From [Erwinia] mediterraneensis (GTDB lineage: Bacteria > Pseudomonadota > Gammaproteobacteria > Enterobacterales > Enterobacteriaceae), in NCBI RefSeq assembly GCF_900604315.1, contig NZ_LR026978.1:487909-551908 (forward strand): 64,000 bases of DNA. The letters are read 5' to 3'. Below, in pieces: positions 8,457 to 16,243 of this stretch (positions within the stretch are counted from its first letter, which is position 1; each line of letters begins with the position of its first letter). The notes under the pieces were generated by a model. The model was not told the DNA's origin, ran no database searches, and saw only the letters and a program-made list of their open reading frames with translations. The position numbers and the translations under genes are program-made.

Positions 8457-8870
8457 CTACTCTTCATGAGGATTGACGTTGGCTTTAGCCGTAATACTAT
8501 ACTTCCCTGAGATGAAGTCTTGTCTCAGGGTGGCCAACTTCATTTTTGTTGCTGAATAAATCCGGCGTGCTTGCTCGCGGGTTTGCTCATCTGCATATGA
8601 ATCATCTATGACGGATTTTTGTTCAGCTAAATCTCGCTTAAGCCCGCTTCTCAGACTCACCAGTTCGTGTGGCTCCATCCATCTACAGTAAAAATAGACC
8701 CCAATATAAGAGATCACTCCACTAAGTATCGGCACGCATAGAGCTGCAATTTCTTGGTTGTTCCCATCAAGAAATCGTGTCAAGCCCATCAATAAAGTAC
8801 CGATACCAGCAGAACTGAAAACACCATTACGAATGCTCTTGGAGGGGGACTCAGGCGTGACATTACTCAC
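8457..8870 (-). CDS. Cargo protein with two membrane segments, function unknown
   Basis: I do not recognise this 137-residue protein. It shows two hydrophobic segments (about residues 16-34 and 41-63) and then a charged helical cytoplasmic tail (about 70-125, with KRDLAEQKSVIDDSYADEQT and KMKLATLRQDFISG). It is the third gene of a three-gene minus-strand operon: its ATG overlaps the stop of the 83-residue gene by ATGA. GC is clearly lower than in the flanking phage genes. It occupies the space between portal gene Q and cos, part of the P2 tin/old region used by cargo. Function is inferred only from position: a possible accessory, for example anti-phage, membrane component. Confidence 0.75.
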   Translation of the reverse strand: MSNVTPESPSKSIRNGVFSSAGIGTLLMGLTRFLDGNNQEIAALCVPILSGVISYIGVYFYCRWMEPHELVSLRSGLKRDLAEQKSVIDDSYADEQTREQARRIYSATKMKLATLRQDFISGKYSITAKANVNPHEE

Positions 8871-9118
8871 TGGACTTCACCCCGAGCTTCTTCAAGCTGC
8901 TTAACGATAGGTGAATTTAATGAAAGATTGACAGTCTTCTCGCTTACCAACTTTCCATCATGATAATGCCTAACTATAAATACCTGATTTTTCTTAAATT
9001 TCCCTGTAATGTAATACCCCAAAGCGCTGAAAAACTTCCATGCAAAAGGGGACAGGATAATCAACCCCGCCCATGTCATAAAAGTATAAATTGTAGCCAG
9101 CGCTTCAGACTCGCTCAT
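8867..9118 (-). CDS. Cargo protein with one membrane segment, function unknown
   Basis: An 83-residue protein with one strong membrane segment (about residues 8-38, TFMTWAGLIILSPFAWKFFS) and a basic then acidic C-terminal tail of about 45 residues. It is the middle gene of the operon, ending in an ATGA overlap with the 137-residue gene and starting one base after the stop of the 297-residue gene. Such tight coupling suggests that the three products act together, perhaps as a membrane complex. No known family is recognised. Confidence 0.7.
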   Translation of the reverse strand: MSESEALATIYTFMTWAGLIILSPFAWKFFSALGYYITGKFKKNQVFIVRHYHDGKLVSEKTVNLSLNSPIVKQLEEARGEVQ

Positions 9119-10012
9119 TTACAGAATTTTCCTGTCTGCACCCACTCGATGCCTTATTACTTGAGTAATCACATATTCAGTTCGCTGAGAGCGGGCTGTG
9201 GTCTTAGTGATCGTTGAAAGAGACACTTCAAACATATCTCCTTTAGTGAAGCTTTTTTCACTGTCTCTAACGCGAGCCATGAAACCTTCATCTTCCATTC
9301 TTACTGAATGTTCTTTGCCATCATATACCATTTTCCACCCACGATTAGAATCGAAATTTATCTGGTTCAAAATGATATTTGTTACTTGGGTTTCAATTTT
9401 TTCGTCAGCGAGCGAAGCTTTAGGTAATGGAGTAAAGTCTTGAACTTCATCATCTTTAACGCTAAATACCGGTTCGTCTACGCCTTCTAACTCAATTTGG
9501 AAAGATGGGGCTTTTTCGTCGTTAAGCGGCTGAGTGATAACCTCATTCATAGCCTTACGAATCACTGGGTCTGCTACCAATCTGGCAACTGTTGTATTCA
9601 CAACAACCGCCTCATCTTCAAGCTCAATGGTGGAGTTACCAGTGCCAGCTTCGGTATTGATGTTAATGATGCGCTTGTCTTTCAACTTCCGCGCAATACC
9701 GAAAGCCGTTCCGCCAACAACCGCAGCCGACGCTGTGCTGATACCTAAGTACTTCATGACGTCTAATGCGCCCGTATCTTTTATTAATAGTGCAAATTCG
9801 ATAACAAGCGATCCGGCTTTAGCCGGTGCTGTTACCTCAAGCTCTAAGGTTCTGCCATTGTTAATAATGTCGTCAGCTCTATTAATCATTTTGGCAAATT
9901 CAACGATAGACATGCCCAAGTCATAAGCGTTCATTTTATGATTGGCGATATCAGATCCTTCAGCAGCACCATAGTGAACTGAAAATTTCTTGTACTCTTG
10001 CTTGGCAGTCAA
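9119..10012 (-). CDS. First gene of the three-gene cargo operon, unknown function
   Basis: A 297-residue protein that I cannot assign. The N-terminal part (about 1-80) is soluble and mixed alpha/beta (KFSVHYGAAEG, then TLELEVTAPAKAGSLVIEF). A Gly/Ala-rich hydrophobic segment follows at about 83-106 (DVMKYLGISTASAAVVGGTA), then a basic patch, and the C-terminal half (about 115-297) is predicted mostly beta, with the pattern GDMFEVSLSTITKTT near 263. A soluble-membrane-soluble layout is likely. AAGGAT lies ten bases before the ATG. It heads an operon with two small membrane proteins and is AT-richer than the phage core. Position in the Q-A hotspot makes phage defence or superinfection exclusion a reasonable guess, no more. 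Confidence 0.75.
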   Translation of the reverse strand: MTAKQEYKKFSVHYGAAEGSDIANHKMNAYDLGMSIVEFAKMINRADDIINNGRTLELEVTAPAKAGSLVIEFALLIKDTGALDVMKYLGISTASAAVVGGTAFGIARKLKDKRIININTEAGTGNSTIELEDEAVVVNTTVARLVADPVIRKAMNEVITQPLNDEKAPSFQIELEGVDEPVFSVKDDEVQDFTPLPKASLADEKIETQVTNIILNQINFDSNRGWKMVYDGKEHSVRMEDEGFMARVRDSEKSFTKGDMFEVSLSTITKTTARSQRTEYVITQVIRHRVGADRKIL

Positions 10013-10202
10013 AGTTGTATCCTTTTAATTAGACTGTGATTCTTTAGAGCCACCCCGGTAATGTTAGGTTAAATCCTATTGCTTTCTGGGAACTGACTCA
10101 TATTTATGATGTGCAGAATACAAAAAAAAAAGTTACAAGGTAAATAAATTTAATACTTGCTAAATGTTGGCTTGTAAGGACTGTGAACTCTGTCTGCGCG
10201 CG

Positions 10203-10221
10203 CTCGTAGCCCCGCCACGCC
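10203..10221. other. Probable cos site (cohesive end) of the prophage
   Basis: On the minus strand this reads GGCGTGGCGGGGCTACGAG. The first 12 bases agree with the 19-base cohesive ends of the P2/186 group as I remember them (which begin GGCG.GGCGGGG). It lies in the non-coding stretch between Q and A, where P2 has cos, and is flanked by a small hairpin (CCGCTTTACGTAGCGG, 10227-10242). GC is much higher than in the cargo genes around it. The exact cut positions are inferred by comparison, not seen. Confidence 0.6.
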
Positions 10222-10263
10222 TGCCCGCTTTACGTAGCGGTTTTCATGCACCTGCACGAGATA

Positions 10264-10292
10264 TGAAAAAGCCCGCCAGAACTGGCGGGCTT
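10264..10292 (-). terminator. Rho-independent terminator after the two-gene cargo cassette
   Basis: An 8-bp perfect stem GCCCGCCA / TGGCGGGC (10271-10278 with 10283-10290) with loop GAAC is followed on the minus strand by a run of five T. It ends transcription of the leftward cassette 11324-10326, separating it from cos and the next operon. The rest of the 313-base stretch 10013-10325 holds cos, a poly-A tract near 10122-10132 and presumably the promoter of the 297-residue gene. Confidence 0.8.
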
Positions 10293-10325
10293 AGGCATTA
10301 GCGATCCTTTTTGGATCATGCGATT

Positions 10326-11120
10326 TCATGCAGGCTTTCCTGGCTCTTCCTCTGCAACCTCAAGCGTAGAAAACTCATCGAAAGACTTATACGTTTCCGT
10401 ATCGAAAAGCGACACCGACTCAACCTGATCCATAGGGATTACATGCCGGAAATGCTTAAAACTGAGTGGGGAGGAGTCAGCGGTAATGTCTTTGCTAAGG
10501 TAAAGCTCATAGTAACGGTGCTGTTCGTGATAACGCAGTGTGTCTTTATCGCGATAGCCGCTGATATAAGGGATGATTGCCAAATGCTGCGTATCCTGAT
10601 GCTCCATGCGGGGAGCGGCGACGTAACCGATATAGACCTTCCGGGATTTCAGAGTAACAAAGATCAACTTACCTTCGTCGATAGCCTGAACGAGTAAGGA
10701 CTCGATGCCATCCTGCGCCGCCACTTCTCTGTACGCTTCCTGACGGGTTTCTTCGTTTTCCAGCGCTCGCCGGGCATTAATTCCCTGGTCATACGCCAGC
10801 CATACCGCCGTAAGCATGGATAAAACAAAAAACAGGGGGTAAGTCATTATCCTGATATCTGTCAGCCAGGAATACAGATCAGCATGGAGTACGGGCCAGA
10901 TTAAGCCCAGCAAATTGATGAAGGTACTAATAACCAGAAGGGCTAAAAACAGAACAGAAACAATGATAAAACCCTGAATGGCAAACCTGCATCCATGCAT
11001 CGCTACATAAAAATAGGCGTTCCATCCGTTACTGCGCGCCTGCCTGATGCGGGACTGGTAGTGATTTTCCGTATACCAAAACCCGCATACCAGTACGACC
11101 ATAATAATTAATGGTCCCAT
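10326..11120 (-). CDS. Membrane protein of a two-gene cargo cassette; has a chromosomal homologue
   Basis: A 264-residue protein of unrecognised family. It has an N-terminal membrane segment (MGPLIIMVVLVCGFWYTEN), two more at about 45-75 and 88-108, then a cytoplasmic helical linker and a C-terminal beta-rich domain (about 140-250). It is clearly homologous to the protein at 30491-31255: shared blocks are VCG(F/Y)WY, GW..YF, YGC-F.-QG, GIE.LL, LTLKSR.(V/I)YIG, IIP..SGYRD..TL and S(V/L)SLFD. A 66-residue partner precedes it by 3 bases in both loci. It sits where P2 keeps tin, between cos and A. The conserved C-terminal block suggests a sensing or binding domain facing the cytoplasm; defence or exclusion is a guess. 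Confidence 0.8.
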   Translation of the reverse strand: MGPLIIMVVLVCGFWYTENHYQSRIRQARSNGWNAYFYVAMHGCRFAIQGFIIVSVLFLALLVISTFINLLGLIWPVLHADLYSWLTDIRIMTYPLFFVLSMLTAVWLAYDQGINARRALENEETRQEAYREVAAQDGIESLLVQAIDEGKLIFVTLKSRKVYIGYVAAPRMEHQDTQHLAIIPYISGYRDKDTLRYHEQHRYYELYLSKDITADSSPLSFKHFRHVIPMDQVESVSLFDTETYKSFDEFSTLEVAEEEPGKPA

Positions 11121-11123
11121 CTG

Positions 11124-11324
11124 TCATCCTTTACGTTTTGCAGCCAATTCTTCCATGCGGGCACGCATCGATTCACGTACCTGCTGATTGTTCATGTTAA
11201 GGGTGGCAGTACCGTTTGCATCAGTAATAATTTTGCTGCTATCGGACTGCTGCACATCCTGGCGGATAACGTCCTGCATAATCCTTCCCGGCGCTGACAG
11301 CACCTTACGGAGAAGTTCAGTCAT
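11124..11324 (-). CDS. Small partner protein of the two-gene cassette
   Basis: A 66-residue protein starting at the ATG at 11324, which has an excellent ribosome site (AGGAGGAAC); six further in-frame codons upstream are not needed. It matches the 65-residue protein at 31257-31454 in layout: an amphipathic N-terminal helix with AP.R.M, a central DxQ, a block IxDxxGxAxxN, and a charged C-terminal helix. No membrane segment, zinc motif or helix-turn-helix is evident. Strict pairing with the downstream membrane protein in two places of the same genome suggests that the two act together, perhaps as regulator or antidote and effector. Confidence 0.75.
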   Translation of the reverse strand: MTELLRKVLSAPGRIMQDVIRQDVQQSDSSKIITDANGTATLNMNNQQVRESMRARMEELAAKRKG

Positions 11325-11572
11325 AGTTCCTCCTGAGGACACAAACGCTACTGGCAGCGGCGTTTAATCGTGCTGCTCTCTAATTTTAGGACAGCATGCA
11401 TATGTATATGTTCGATGAGAGCAACTGCTTAACGCATTTTCATTTCACAGCGCAATCATAATGACTTTCTGTACGGAGGTGCAAGGCGCATCAGCGATTC
11501 ACGCTATCCGTTTTGTAAACTTGCTGGCGCAGAACCAAACCCTGACGCCAGCAACTGTTTTAATGCGGTCAA

Positions 11573-11662
11573 CTATTGTCTTTCCAGACCTGCTGCGGAA
11601 CTTTTGTCTCTCGCGCTTTGCCTTCGTGACCAGGCTTCATCGATCATGATTTCAATGTGCAT
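11573..11662 (-). pseudogene. Possible remnant of a DinI-like gene
   Basis: A very good ribosome site (AGGAGGAAC) precedes an ATG at 11662 overlapping the 3' end of the 72-residue gene. The frame begins MHIEIMIDEAW, close to the N-terminus of phage DinI-like proteins (often MRIEIMID...), but stops after 29 codons and does not continue into the usual domain. Around 11460-11570 there is no further long frame on this strand. It may be a decayed dinI-like gene or a real 29-residue peptide. Confidence 0.35.
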
Positions 11663-11862
11663 ACAGTTCCTCCTGAACTGGTTGCGTCAACCGACCGGTC
11701 AAACCCATAGTTTCTGACTTTCTCCATCAGCTCATCGGTCAGTTCGGAAACCCACTGAATAGCCAGCTGCTTCTCTTCGTCGCTGCACTCACTGGCCGCT
11801 ACAAGCTTCAGAAAAAAATCAATGCGCTCCAGCTTTACTATCTCAAAAAGAAAATCCTGCAT
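11644..11862 (-). CDS. Small conserved-looking phage protein, unknown function
   Basis: A 72-residue acidic, helical protein (LERIDFFLKLVAAS, then EEKQLAIQWVSELTDELMEK) with no membrane segment. The ATG at 11862 follows GGAGGGAAC; a longer frame to 11895 has no ribosome site. It lies between replication gene A and the two-gene cassette, in the place where P2-like phages carry small genes after A. I do not recognise a named family. Its frame overlaps the start of the DinI-like remnant. Confidence 0.6.
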   Translation of the reverse strand: MQDFLFEIVKLERIDFFLKLVAASECSDEEKQLAIQWVSELTDELMEKVRNYGFDRSVDATSSGGTVCTLKS

Positions 11863-12086
11863 GTTCCCTCCATTCAACATACATACTGGACGCATATACA
11901 GTAATGAATTTTTCTCTAATGTAAAATATTTTTACTACATACAGGGGTAATATCACAGCAATCTCAACCATATAGAGCGAAAACTATAAAAATCCGCGTC
12001 AAATTGATAACCGGAATTAAAGTCGGTTGGCTGTTTGTGAGACATGCTGAAACTGGCAGGTCTGCCACACTGACCCACCCGACGAT

Positions 12087-14507
12087 TCACAACCATTGCC
12101 GCCATTTATCATCTTCCTGCAAACGTCCGTTGCGGTAGAAAATGCGCATACCGGCCCCTGAAACCAGGCTTCCCCCGCTTAGCAGAAGATGGGTTTCATA
12201 CGAACTGCCTGCAAATCCCCTCGCCCGAAGTTCAGCCTCCAGTTGCAGCTGCTGCGTTTCACTGATTTCCTGCTTATAGCTGCGCCTGACTTTAGGGCTG
12301 ACCACTCTTAACCTTGCCAGCAGCGCCCCTCTCTCCCTTCGGCTCATGTTATTAAAGTCGGGATCAGCTCCCTTCTGCATTCCTGTAGCTGTTTCGACCG
12401 CATCCAAAACCCCTCTCCCGACACCGGTTCTGTTTGAATTTTCTACAGGGGGACAGTTATTGCCACAAGTCCAAGGGGCGCAAGCGCCCGTGTCGGCTGT
12501 CGCCTCCCGAAGGTCAACGGCTTTCCGAACCTTTTTCCATTTCACCGCATGCGTGCAGATGCGTCCCTCTGTTAACGGGGACCAGATGCCATAAACGCGA
12601 ATGCCACGATCGCCATAGACGCCGGGTTCATCGTTAAGCTCGTAGGCTGTTCTGATAAGGTGATATTTTCGGGGAACCAGTACGCCGCCCTGCTTCATGA
12701 TGTATGTAGCGAAACAGCCAACGTCAGCGGCCGCAAGCACGGCGTCAAGGCGGGGATTTTCCAGCACAGCGGCGCCGGACTTTTTGTTTCCGGCCGTGCG
12801 GTTCGCCTGGCTTGCCAGCAGGCGAAGCTCCCGGTAAGCCTGCCGGCCCGGAATCCCGAAGAAGCGGAACTGCTGCACACGATGCAAAGAGGCCCAGGCA
12901 TTAACGTTTTCAGCATTATCACGCAGAGATTTACCGGTCTCTTTGCTGATCTCATTCCCCAGGCCACGCCCGTCGATATTCTTACTGATGTATTTGGCGA
13001 TGTAGCTGGTTGGCGTCCCTTTGCGTGGGTTAATCAGTTCAGCTTTGAACCGTGGGCCGGTATTGTTTCCCAGCTCAGCACGGTCTTCCCTGATAGCAAA
13101 CTTACGCAGCAGGGCTGTAATCTCCTTGCGATCCTTTTTGCGCATAAAGCACAACAGATGCCAGTGCACAGTGCCATCATGGTGCGGTTCAGCAACACGG
13201 ACGCCATACCAGCGCAACGCCTTTTTATGCATAGCCTTGCGAAAAGCCTCGAACATTCTTACCAGATAATCGCTGCTCTGCCTTACGGTGGCCATGTTCC
13301 ATAAGGGATTCGGTTTACCGTTTCTCAGGGTGGCGTGAAAACGTGACGGGCAAGTAATGGTGTAAAACACCGCGCAGTCGCCCCGCATTTCCGCGATCAA
13401 CTCCATCCCTTTGATGCAGGCCATCATTTCATTGCGCCGGTGCGCCGGGTTGCTGCTACTGGCGTTCACCACGTCTTCCATATGCAGTGTGTCACCGGCT
13501 TCGTTAACTAATTCGTGTGAGCGGAAAAACTCCAGAGCACGGCGGCGCTGTTCGCGCTTGTGAATGACCGCTTCCTGGCTGACATAGGGCGACGTTTTTT
13601 TACTGACCAGGCAGGCAGCACGCAGCTGTTCTTCACGCCATTCACAGCGTAACTGCCACAATTTGCGATACCACCAGTCTGCGCAGCGCATACGAGCCAG
13701 AGAACCGGGAATAAGATCATAAGGCACCGGTTTACGTCTGTGTTTCTTTCTCCTCAGCCGTTCAAATGCGGGTGGCGTGATATTCAGCCGCAGAGTTTCT
13801 GAGGCCACATATTCCCATACGCGACGGATTTCTTCTGGCGTCACGTCGTCCCTGCCAAGCAGTCCATCACTGGCATTAATCAGACAGAGATCCATATGTG
13901 CAGCAACCAGGGTGGCGAGGCGTATTACCTGCTCCTGATTCATGGCGGCCAGATCCAGTAAACCATCCAGGCCGTCACGGCTCGCCATAAAACGAAATGA
14001 AGCGGAAATCTGGCTCTCACGAACACGAGCCAGCCGTTCAATGGCCGGACGGACAGTTTCACGCAGATAGCGGGAATAAATCTCCGGTCTGTCCAGGGTT
14101 GCCAGATAATCAATACGCTGGAGAAGAGGCTTACTGATAAAATGCGGTTCGGCACGCAAATCATCGAGAATGAGCGTATCGGGGTTATGGCGATGCTGTT
14201 CATGGGCCATCTTCGCCCGAGAGATGAGCCTCTCCTGCTCTGTTTCACGCCAGACAGGATCACGGGCATCGTTGAAGAAGTAGCGCCTCCATACCTCATC
14301 ACTTTGCGCCTCCAGCCGAAATTTTTCGTGGCGATTATCGGCTGCGTATAAAGCGATCAGGTTTGAAAGCGGTGTTTCTCCAGGTGGAGACTCTGGCTCA
14401 AAATAGGGGTTAATCGCCTTCCTGGGGGCGTTCCAGGGATAAGCGACAGTGGCAGAGGAAGAGGCAGAGACATTCAGCCTCTGCCGCAGATTGCGATGCC
14501 CAGTCAT
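12087..14507 (-). CDS. A: Replication initiator endonuclease gpA
   Basis: The P2 gpA-type rolling-circle initiator, about 806 residues from the ATG at 14507 (761 in P2). It nicks one strand at ori and stays joined to the 5' end. HUH-type motifs are present: [15 protein letters not shown] (metal-binding His pair) and the double-tyrosine YIAKYISKN motif further on. The N-terminal block [11 protein letters not shown] corresponds to AYAWNAPREAV of P2. Other starts in frame are the ATG at 14564, with a possible GAAGCGGAAC site, and the GTG at 14579; all overlap the preceding small gene. P2 gpA acts in cis and the ori normally lies within A. Confidence 0.9.
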   Translation of the reverse strand: MTGHRNLRQRLNVSASSSATVAYPWNAPRKAINPYFEPESPPGETPLSNLIALYAADNRHEKFRLEAQSDEVWRRYFFNDARDPVWRETEQERLISRAKMAHEQHRHNPDTLILDDLRAEPHFISKPLLQRIDYLATLDRPEIYSRYLRETVRPAIERLARVRESQISASFRFMASRDGLDGLLDLAAMNQEQVIRLATLVAAHMDLCLINASDGLLGRDDVTPEEIRRVWEYVASETLRLNITPPAFERLRRKKHRRKPVPYDLIPGSLARMRCADWWYRKLWQLRCEWREEQLRAACLVSKKTSPYVSQEAVIHKREQRRRALEFFRSHELVNEAGDTLHMEDVVNASSSNPAHRRNEMMACIKGMELIAEMRGDCAVFYTITCPSRFHATLRNGKPNPLWNMATVRQSSDYLVRMFEAFRKAMHKKALRWYGVRVAEPHHDGTVHWHLLCFMRKKDRKEITALLRKFAIREDRAELGNNTGPRFKAELINPRKGTPTSYIAKYISKNIDGRGLGNEISKETGKSLRDNAENVNAWASLHRVQQFRFFGIPGRQAYRELRLLASQANRTAGNKKSGAAVLENPRLDAVLAAADVGCFATYIMKQGGVLVPRKYHLIRTAYELNDEPGVYGDRGIRVYGIWSPLTEGRICTHAVKWKKVRKAVDLREATADTGACAPWTCGNNCPPVENSNRTGVGRGVLDAVETATGMQKGADPDFNNMSRRERGALLARLRVVSPKVRRSYKQEISETQQLQLEAELRARGFAGSSYETHLLLSGGSLVSGAGMRIFYRNGRLQEDDKWRQWL

Positions 14508-14535
14508 GGCGATGAGAAAACTCTGCGAACCGGTC

Positions 14536-14763
14536 TTAATGCCATTCCCGCGATTCGTTCTCATAACGTTCCGCTTCACGGCGAAGCAACTCAGCAGCTT
14601 CAGTTCCGCTCATACCCTTTTGTGTGATGTGAGCGGCCAGTGCGTCCAGACGGATTGAGACGGCCAGTGCACGATTTTTACGTTCTTCACTTCGGGCTTT
14701 TGACAGTAAAGACTCCAGGGCAAAATCATTAACCTGGTAATTTACGGTTTCGATATTTTGCAT
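14536..14763 (-). CDS. Small early phage protein (DUF2732-like)
   Basis: A 75-residue protein starting [20 protein letters not shown] at the ATG at 14763, preceded by AGGAGA. It is helical and strongly charged ([15 protein letters not shown]). Proteins of this look stand directly before gene A in P2/186-like phages and are filed, as far as I recall, under DUF2732; function is unknown. It overlaps the possible upstream starts of A, so the two are probably translationally coupled. Confidence 0.65.
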   Translation of the reverse strand: MQNIETVNYQVNDFALESLLSKARSEERKNRALAVSIRLDALAAHITQKGMSGTEAAELLRREAERYENESREWH

Positions 14764-14830
14764 TTCTCTTTCTCCTGAATACGGGCAAAACAATGCCCGG
14801 CGGGTTTACGCCATTAATTCCTGTTGTGGG

Positions 14831-15172
14831 TTAGTTCGGCATGGTTAGCCGTTTTGGAAATAAGCTCACCACTGCACGAAAATGATTCATTGCTTTAATT
14901 AACTCCCGTTTTTCGTCAGTAGTCAGATCATTAACATTGACGCTATGACGTTCTGCCGGGATTTTTGCCATAAAAAATATGGCTGCCAGTGCCCGCTCAT
15001 TCTGTTTAAAGTTAACGTCGCGCGGATTGCGCATTTCTTTAATAAACCGCTCAAGCTCCGGTTCAATATTCAGGCCAAACACTTTAGCTCTTAATTCTGC
15101 TATATGATTCAGCCCGTCCAGACGTTGACCCGGGCTTAGTGGAATAGTCGCTGTAGCACCTTCGATAGCCAT
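14831..15172 (-). CDS. Early phage protein (DUF5347-like)
   Basis: A 113-residue soluble protein beginning MAIEGATATIPLSPGQRL. Similar proteins lie between Fil and A in 186/Fels-2-like prophages (DUF5347 by memory). The sequence is helical with several basic patches (KQNERALAAIFFMAKIPAER) and no recognised catalytic motif. It overlaps the 3' end of the fil-like gene by 37 bases, so the two are read as one early operon. Confidence 0.65.
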   Translation of the reverse strand: MAIEGATATIPLSPGQRLDGLNHIAELRAKVFGLNIEPELERFIKEMRNPRDVNFKQNERALAAIFFMAKIPAERHSVNVNDLTTDEKRELIKAMNHFRAVVSLFPKRLTMPN

Positions 15173-15336
15173 GATTTTTCCCGTTTAACAGTAGACAGGT
15201 CTGTCAGTAGCGCATCCTGAGAGCAGCACGGGTGCCAACGCTTGCCATCCTTTCCCATAATCCAGCCGTGTCCGTAGTGCATTGATGGGCTTTGTTTAAC
15301 GAGAAGCGATGCAAAAGATGGTTTCTGTGTCAGCAT
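15136..15336 (-). CDS. fil: Fil-like (phage filamentation) protein
   Basis: A 66-residue protein with the core SFASLLVKQSPSMHYGHGWI followed by a GKDGKRWHPC block, which I recognise from Fil of phage 186, a protein that causes host filamentation when expressed early. Start: ATG at 15336 with AGGTGG upstream; a GTG two codons before is possible. It stands right after cII in the early operon, as in 186. The single Cys-Cys pair (HPCCSQ) is a feature of the family. Confidence 0.75.
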   Translation of the reverse strand: MLTQKPSFASLLVKQSPSMHYGHGWIMGKDGKRWHPCCSQDALLTDLSTVKREKSWLSKVLQRLFH

Positions 15337-15343
15337 AACCACC

Positions 15344-15853
15344 TCAGATCAAACCGAACGAAGCGCCCAAGCCTGTCACAGTATCAGAGGCGTTTGTCAT
15401 CGCCGGGTGAGCCTGCAAACGGGCCTGTACTGATACAGCGGCCAATGCCATCAGTCGCATAACAGAGTTAATGCTGCTGATTACAGCGCGGCGGCCTGAG
15501 GTCGTTTTAACGTCACCAGATACAGTACTGGCCGCAACACGCCCAACTTCAGCGGTAGCGCTCATGACGTAATGCGGTAGTTTTTCTTTCGCCACTTCGT
15601 TCATTGGCACACATGGCAGGCAGTGAATCTGCGCCAGAAACCCGTCCACAAGTGTTGAGTCCTCTGTCAGATCAGTAAGCAGCCAGATTTCCGGAGCGGT
15701 GAGCTGATGAGGCTGGTCCGGGTTGAGCTTATTGCGAAGAGTTTGAGTGTTCATACCTGCGCGTTTCGCCAGAAGTGCCATGTTGTAACGTAAGGCAAAT
15801 ATCCGGCAGGCTTCTTCAAAGTGCGGATGTTTGGAAATCTTATAATCAAACAT
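15344..15853 (-). CDS. cII: CII-like lysogeny regulator
   Basis: A 169-residue protein resembling CII of phage 186, the activator that promotes establishment of lysogeny by turning on CI expression. A helix-turn-helix is visible at about residues 20-50 (ALRYNMALLAKRAGMNTQTL), followed by a hydrophobic helical region typical of the family (AVISSINSVMRLMALAAVSV). It follows cox in the rightward-early (here leftward) operon with about 32 bases between. The family is annotated as phage regulatory CII proteins. Confidence 0.8.
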   Translation of the reverse strand: MFDYKISKHPHFEEACRIFALRYNMALLAKRAGMNTQTLRNKLNPDQPHQLTAPEIWLLTDLTEDSTLVDGFLAQIHCLPCVPMNEVAKEKLPHYVMSATAEVGRVAASTVSGDVKTTSGRRAVISSINSVMRLMALAAVSVQARLQAHPAMTNASDTVTGLGASFGLI

Positions 15854-15885
15854 GAAAGCCCCTTAGCAAGTTCTCATAATGGAAC

Positions 15886-16128
15886 TTACTGACCAACAAT
15901 GACGCGGAAGTTGGAATGACCGAGCGATTCACGAACCTGATCGGTTTTGTACATCAGATAGCGCAGGCTTACGCGACCCTTATTTTTATCTTTTTTCACC
16001 ATATATTTAGTGAGCTTACCATGATGAATTTTCTGATAGACAGAGCCACGGGAAATACCTTCCCATTCCGCGAACTCCGCAGGGGTAGCCATCTCCTTTG
16101 GTACACGAATTGAAATATCGGTGCTCAT
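15886..16128 (-). CDS. cox: Cox/Apl-like excisionase and repressor
   Basis: An 80-residue DNA-binding protein. A winged-helix/MerR-like start (TPAEFAEWEGISRGSVYQKI, near residues 15-34) is followed by a basic segment (KYMVKKDKNKGR). Proteins of this type (Cox of P2, Apl of 186) direct excision together with Int and repress the lysogenic promoter. It is the first gene of the early operon and is divergent from cI across a 115-base control region. Confidence 0.78.
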   Translation of the reverse strand: MSTDISIRVPKEMATPAEFAEWEGISRGSVYQKIHHGKLTKYMVKKDKNKGRVSLRYLMYKTDQVRESLGHSNFRVIVGQ

Positions 16129-16243
16129 AGTGCAGTATCTCTTAGTTTTGATTCATTTTATCTCGATTCATACAGTTAAGGTTTGGTTTTGAAACCTTGA
16201 GTGGATATTAAGATCACTTTTTCTATACGTCAAGGGTTTGCTT
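16129..16243. promoter_or_regulatory. Lysis-lysogeny control region between cox and cI
   Basis: This divergent intergenic region should hold the early and lysogenic promoters and CI/Cox operators. Visible repeats are AAGGTTT at 16178-16184 inverted as AAACCTT at 16192-16198, and CCTTGA at 16195-16200 inverted as TCAAGG at 16230-16235. A further TCAAGG at 16254-16259 falls inside cI. These spaced half-sites look like repressor binding sites, but which protein binds them is inferred. The cI ATG at 16244 has only a short AGGG ribosome site. Confidence 0.5.

Noticed and set aside
8457..10012. Identification of the three-gene operon as tin, old or another named defence system
   Set aside because: None of the proteins shows the ATPase/Toprim domains of Old or the features of other systems I know; naming it would be a guess.
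11461..11649. 62-codon plus-strand frame between the two-gene cassette and the 72-residue gene
   Set aside because: No ribosome site and opposite in direction to all neighbours; the minus strand there has a better initiation signal.
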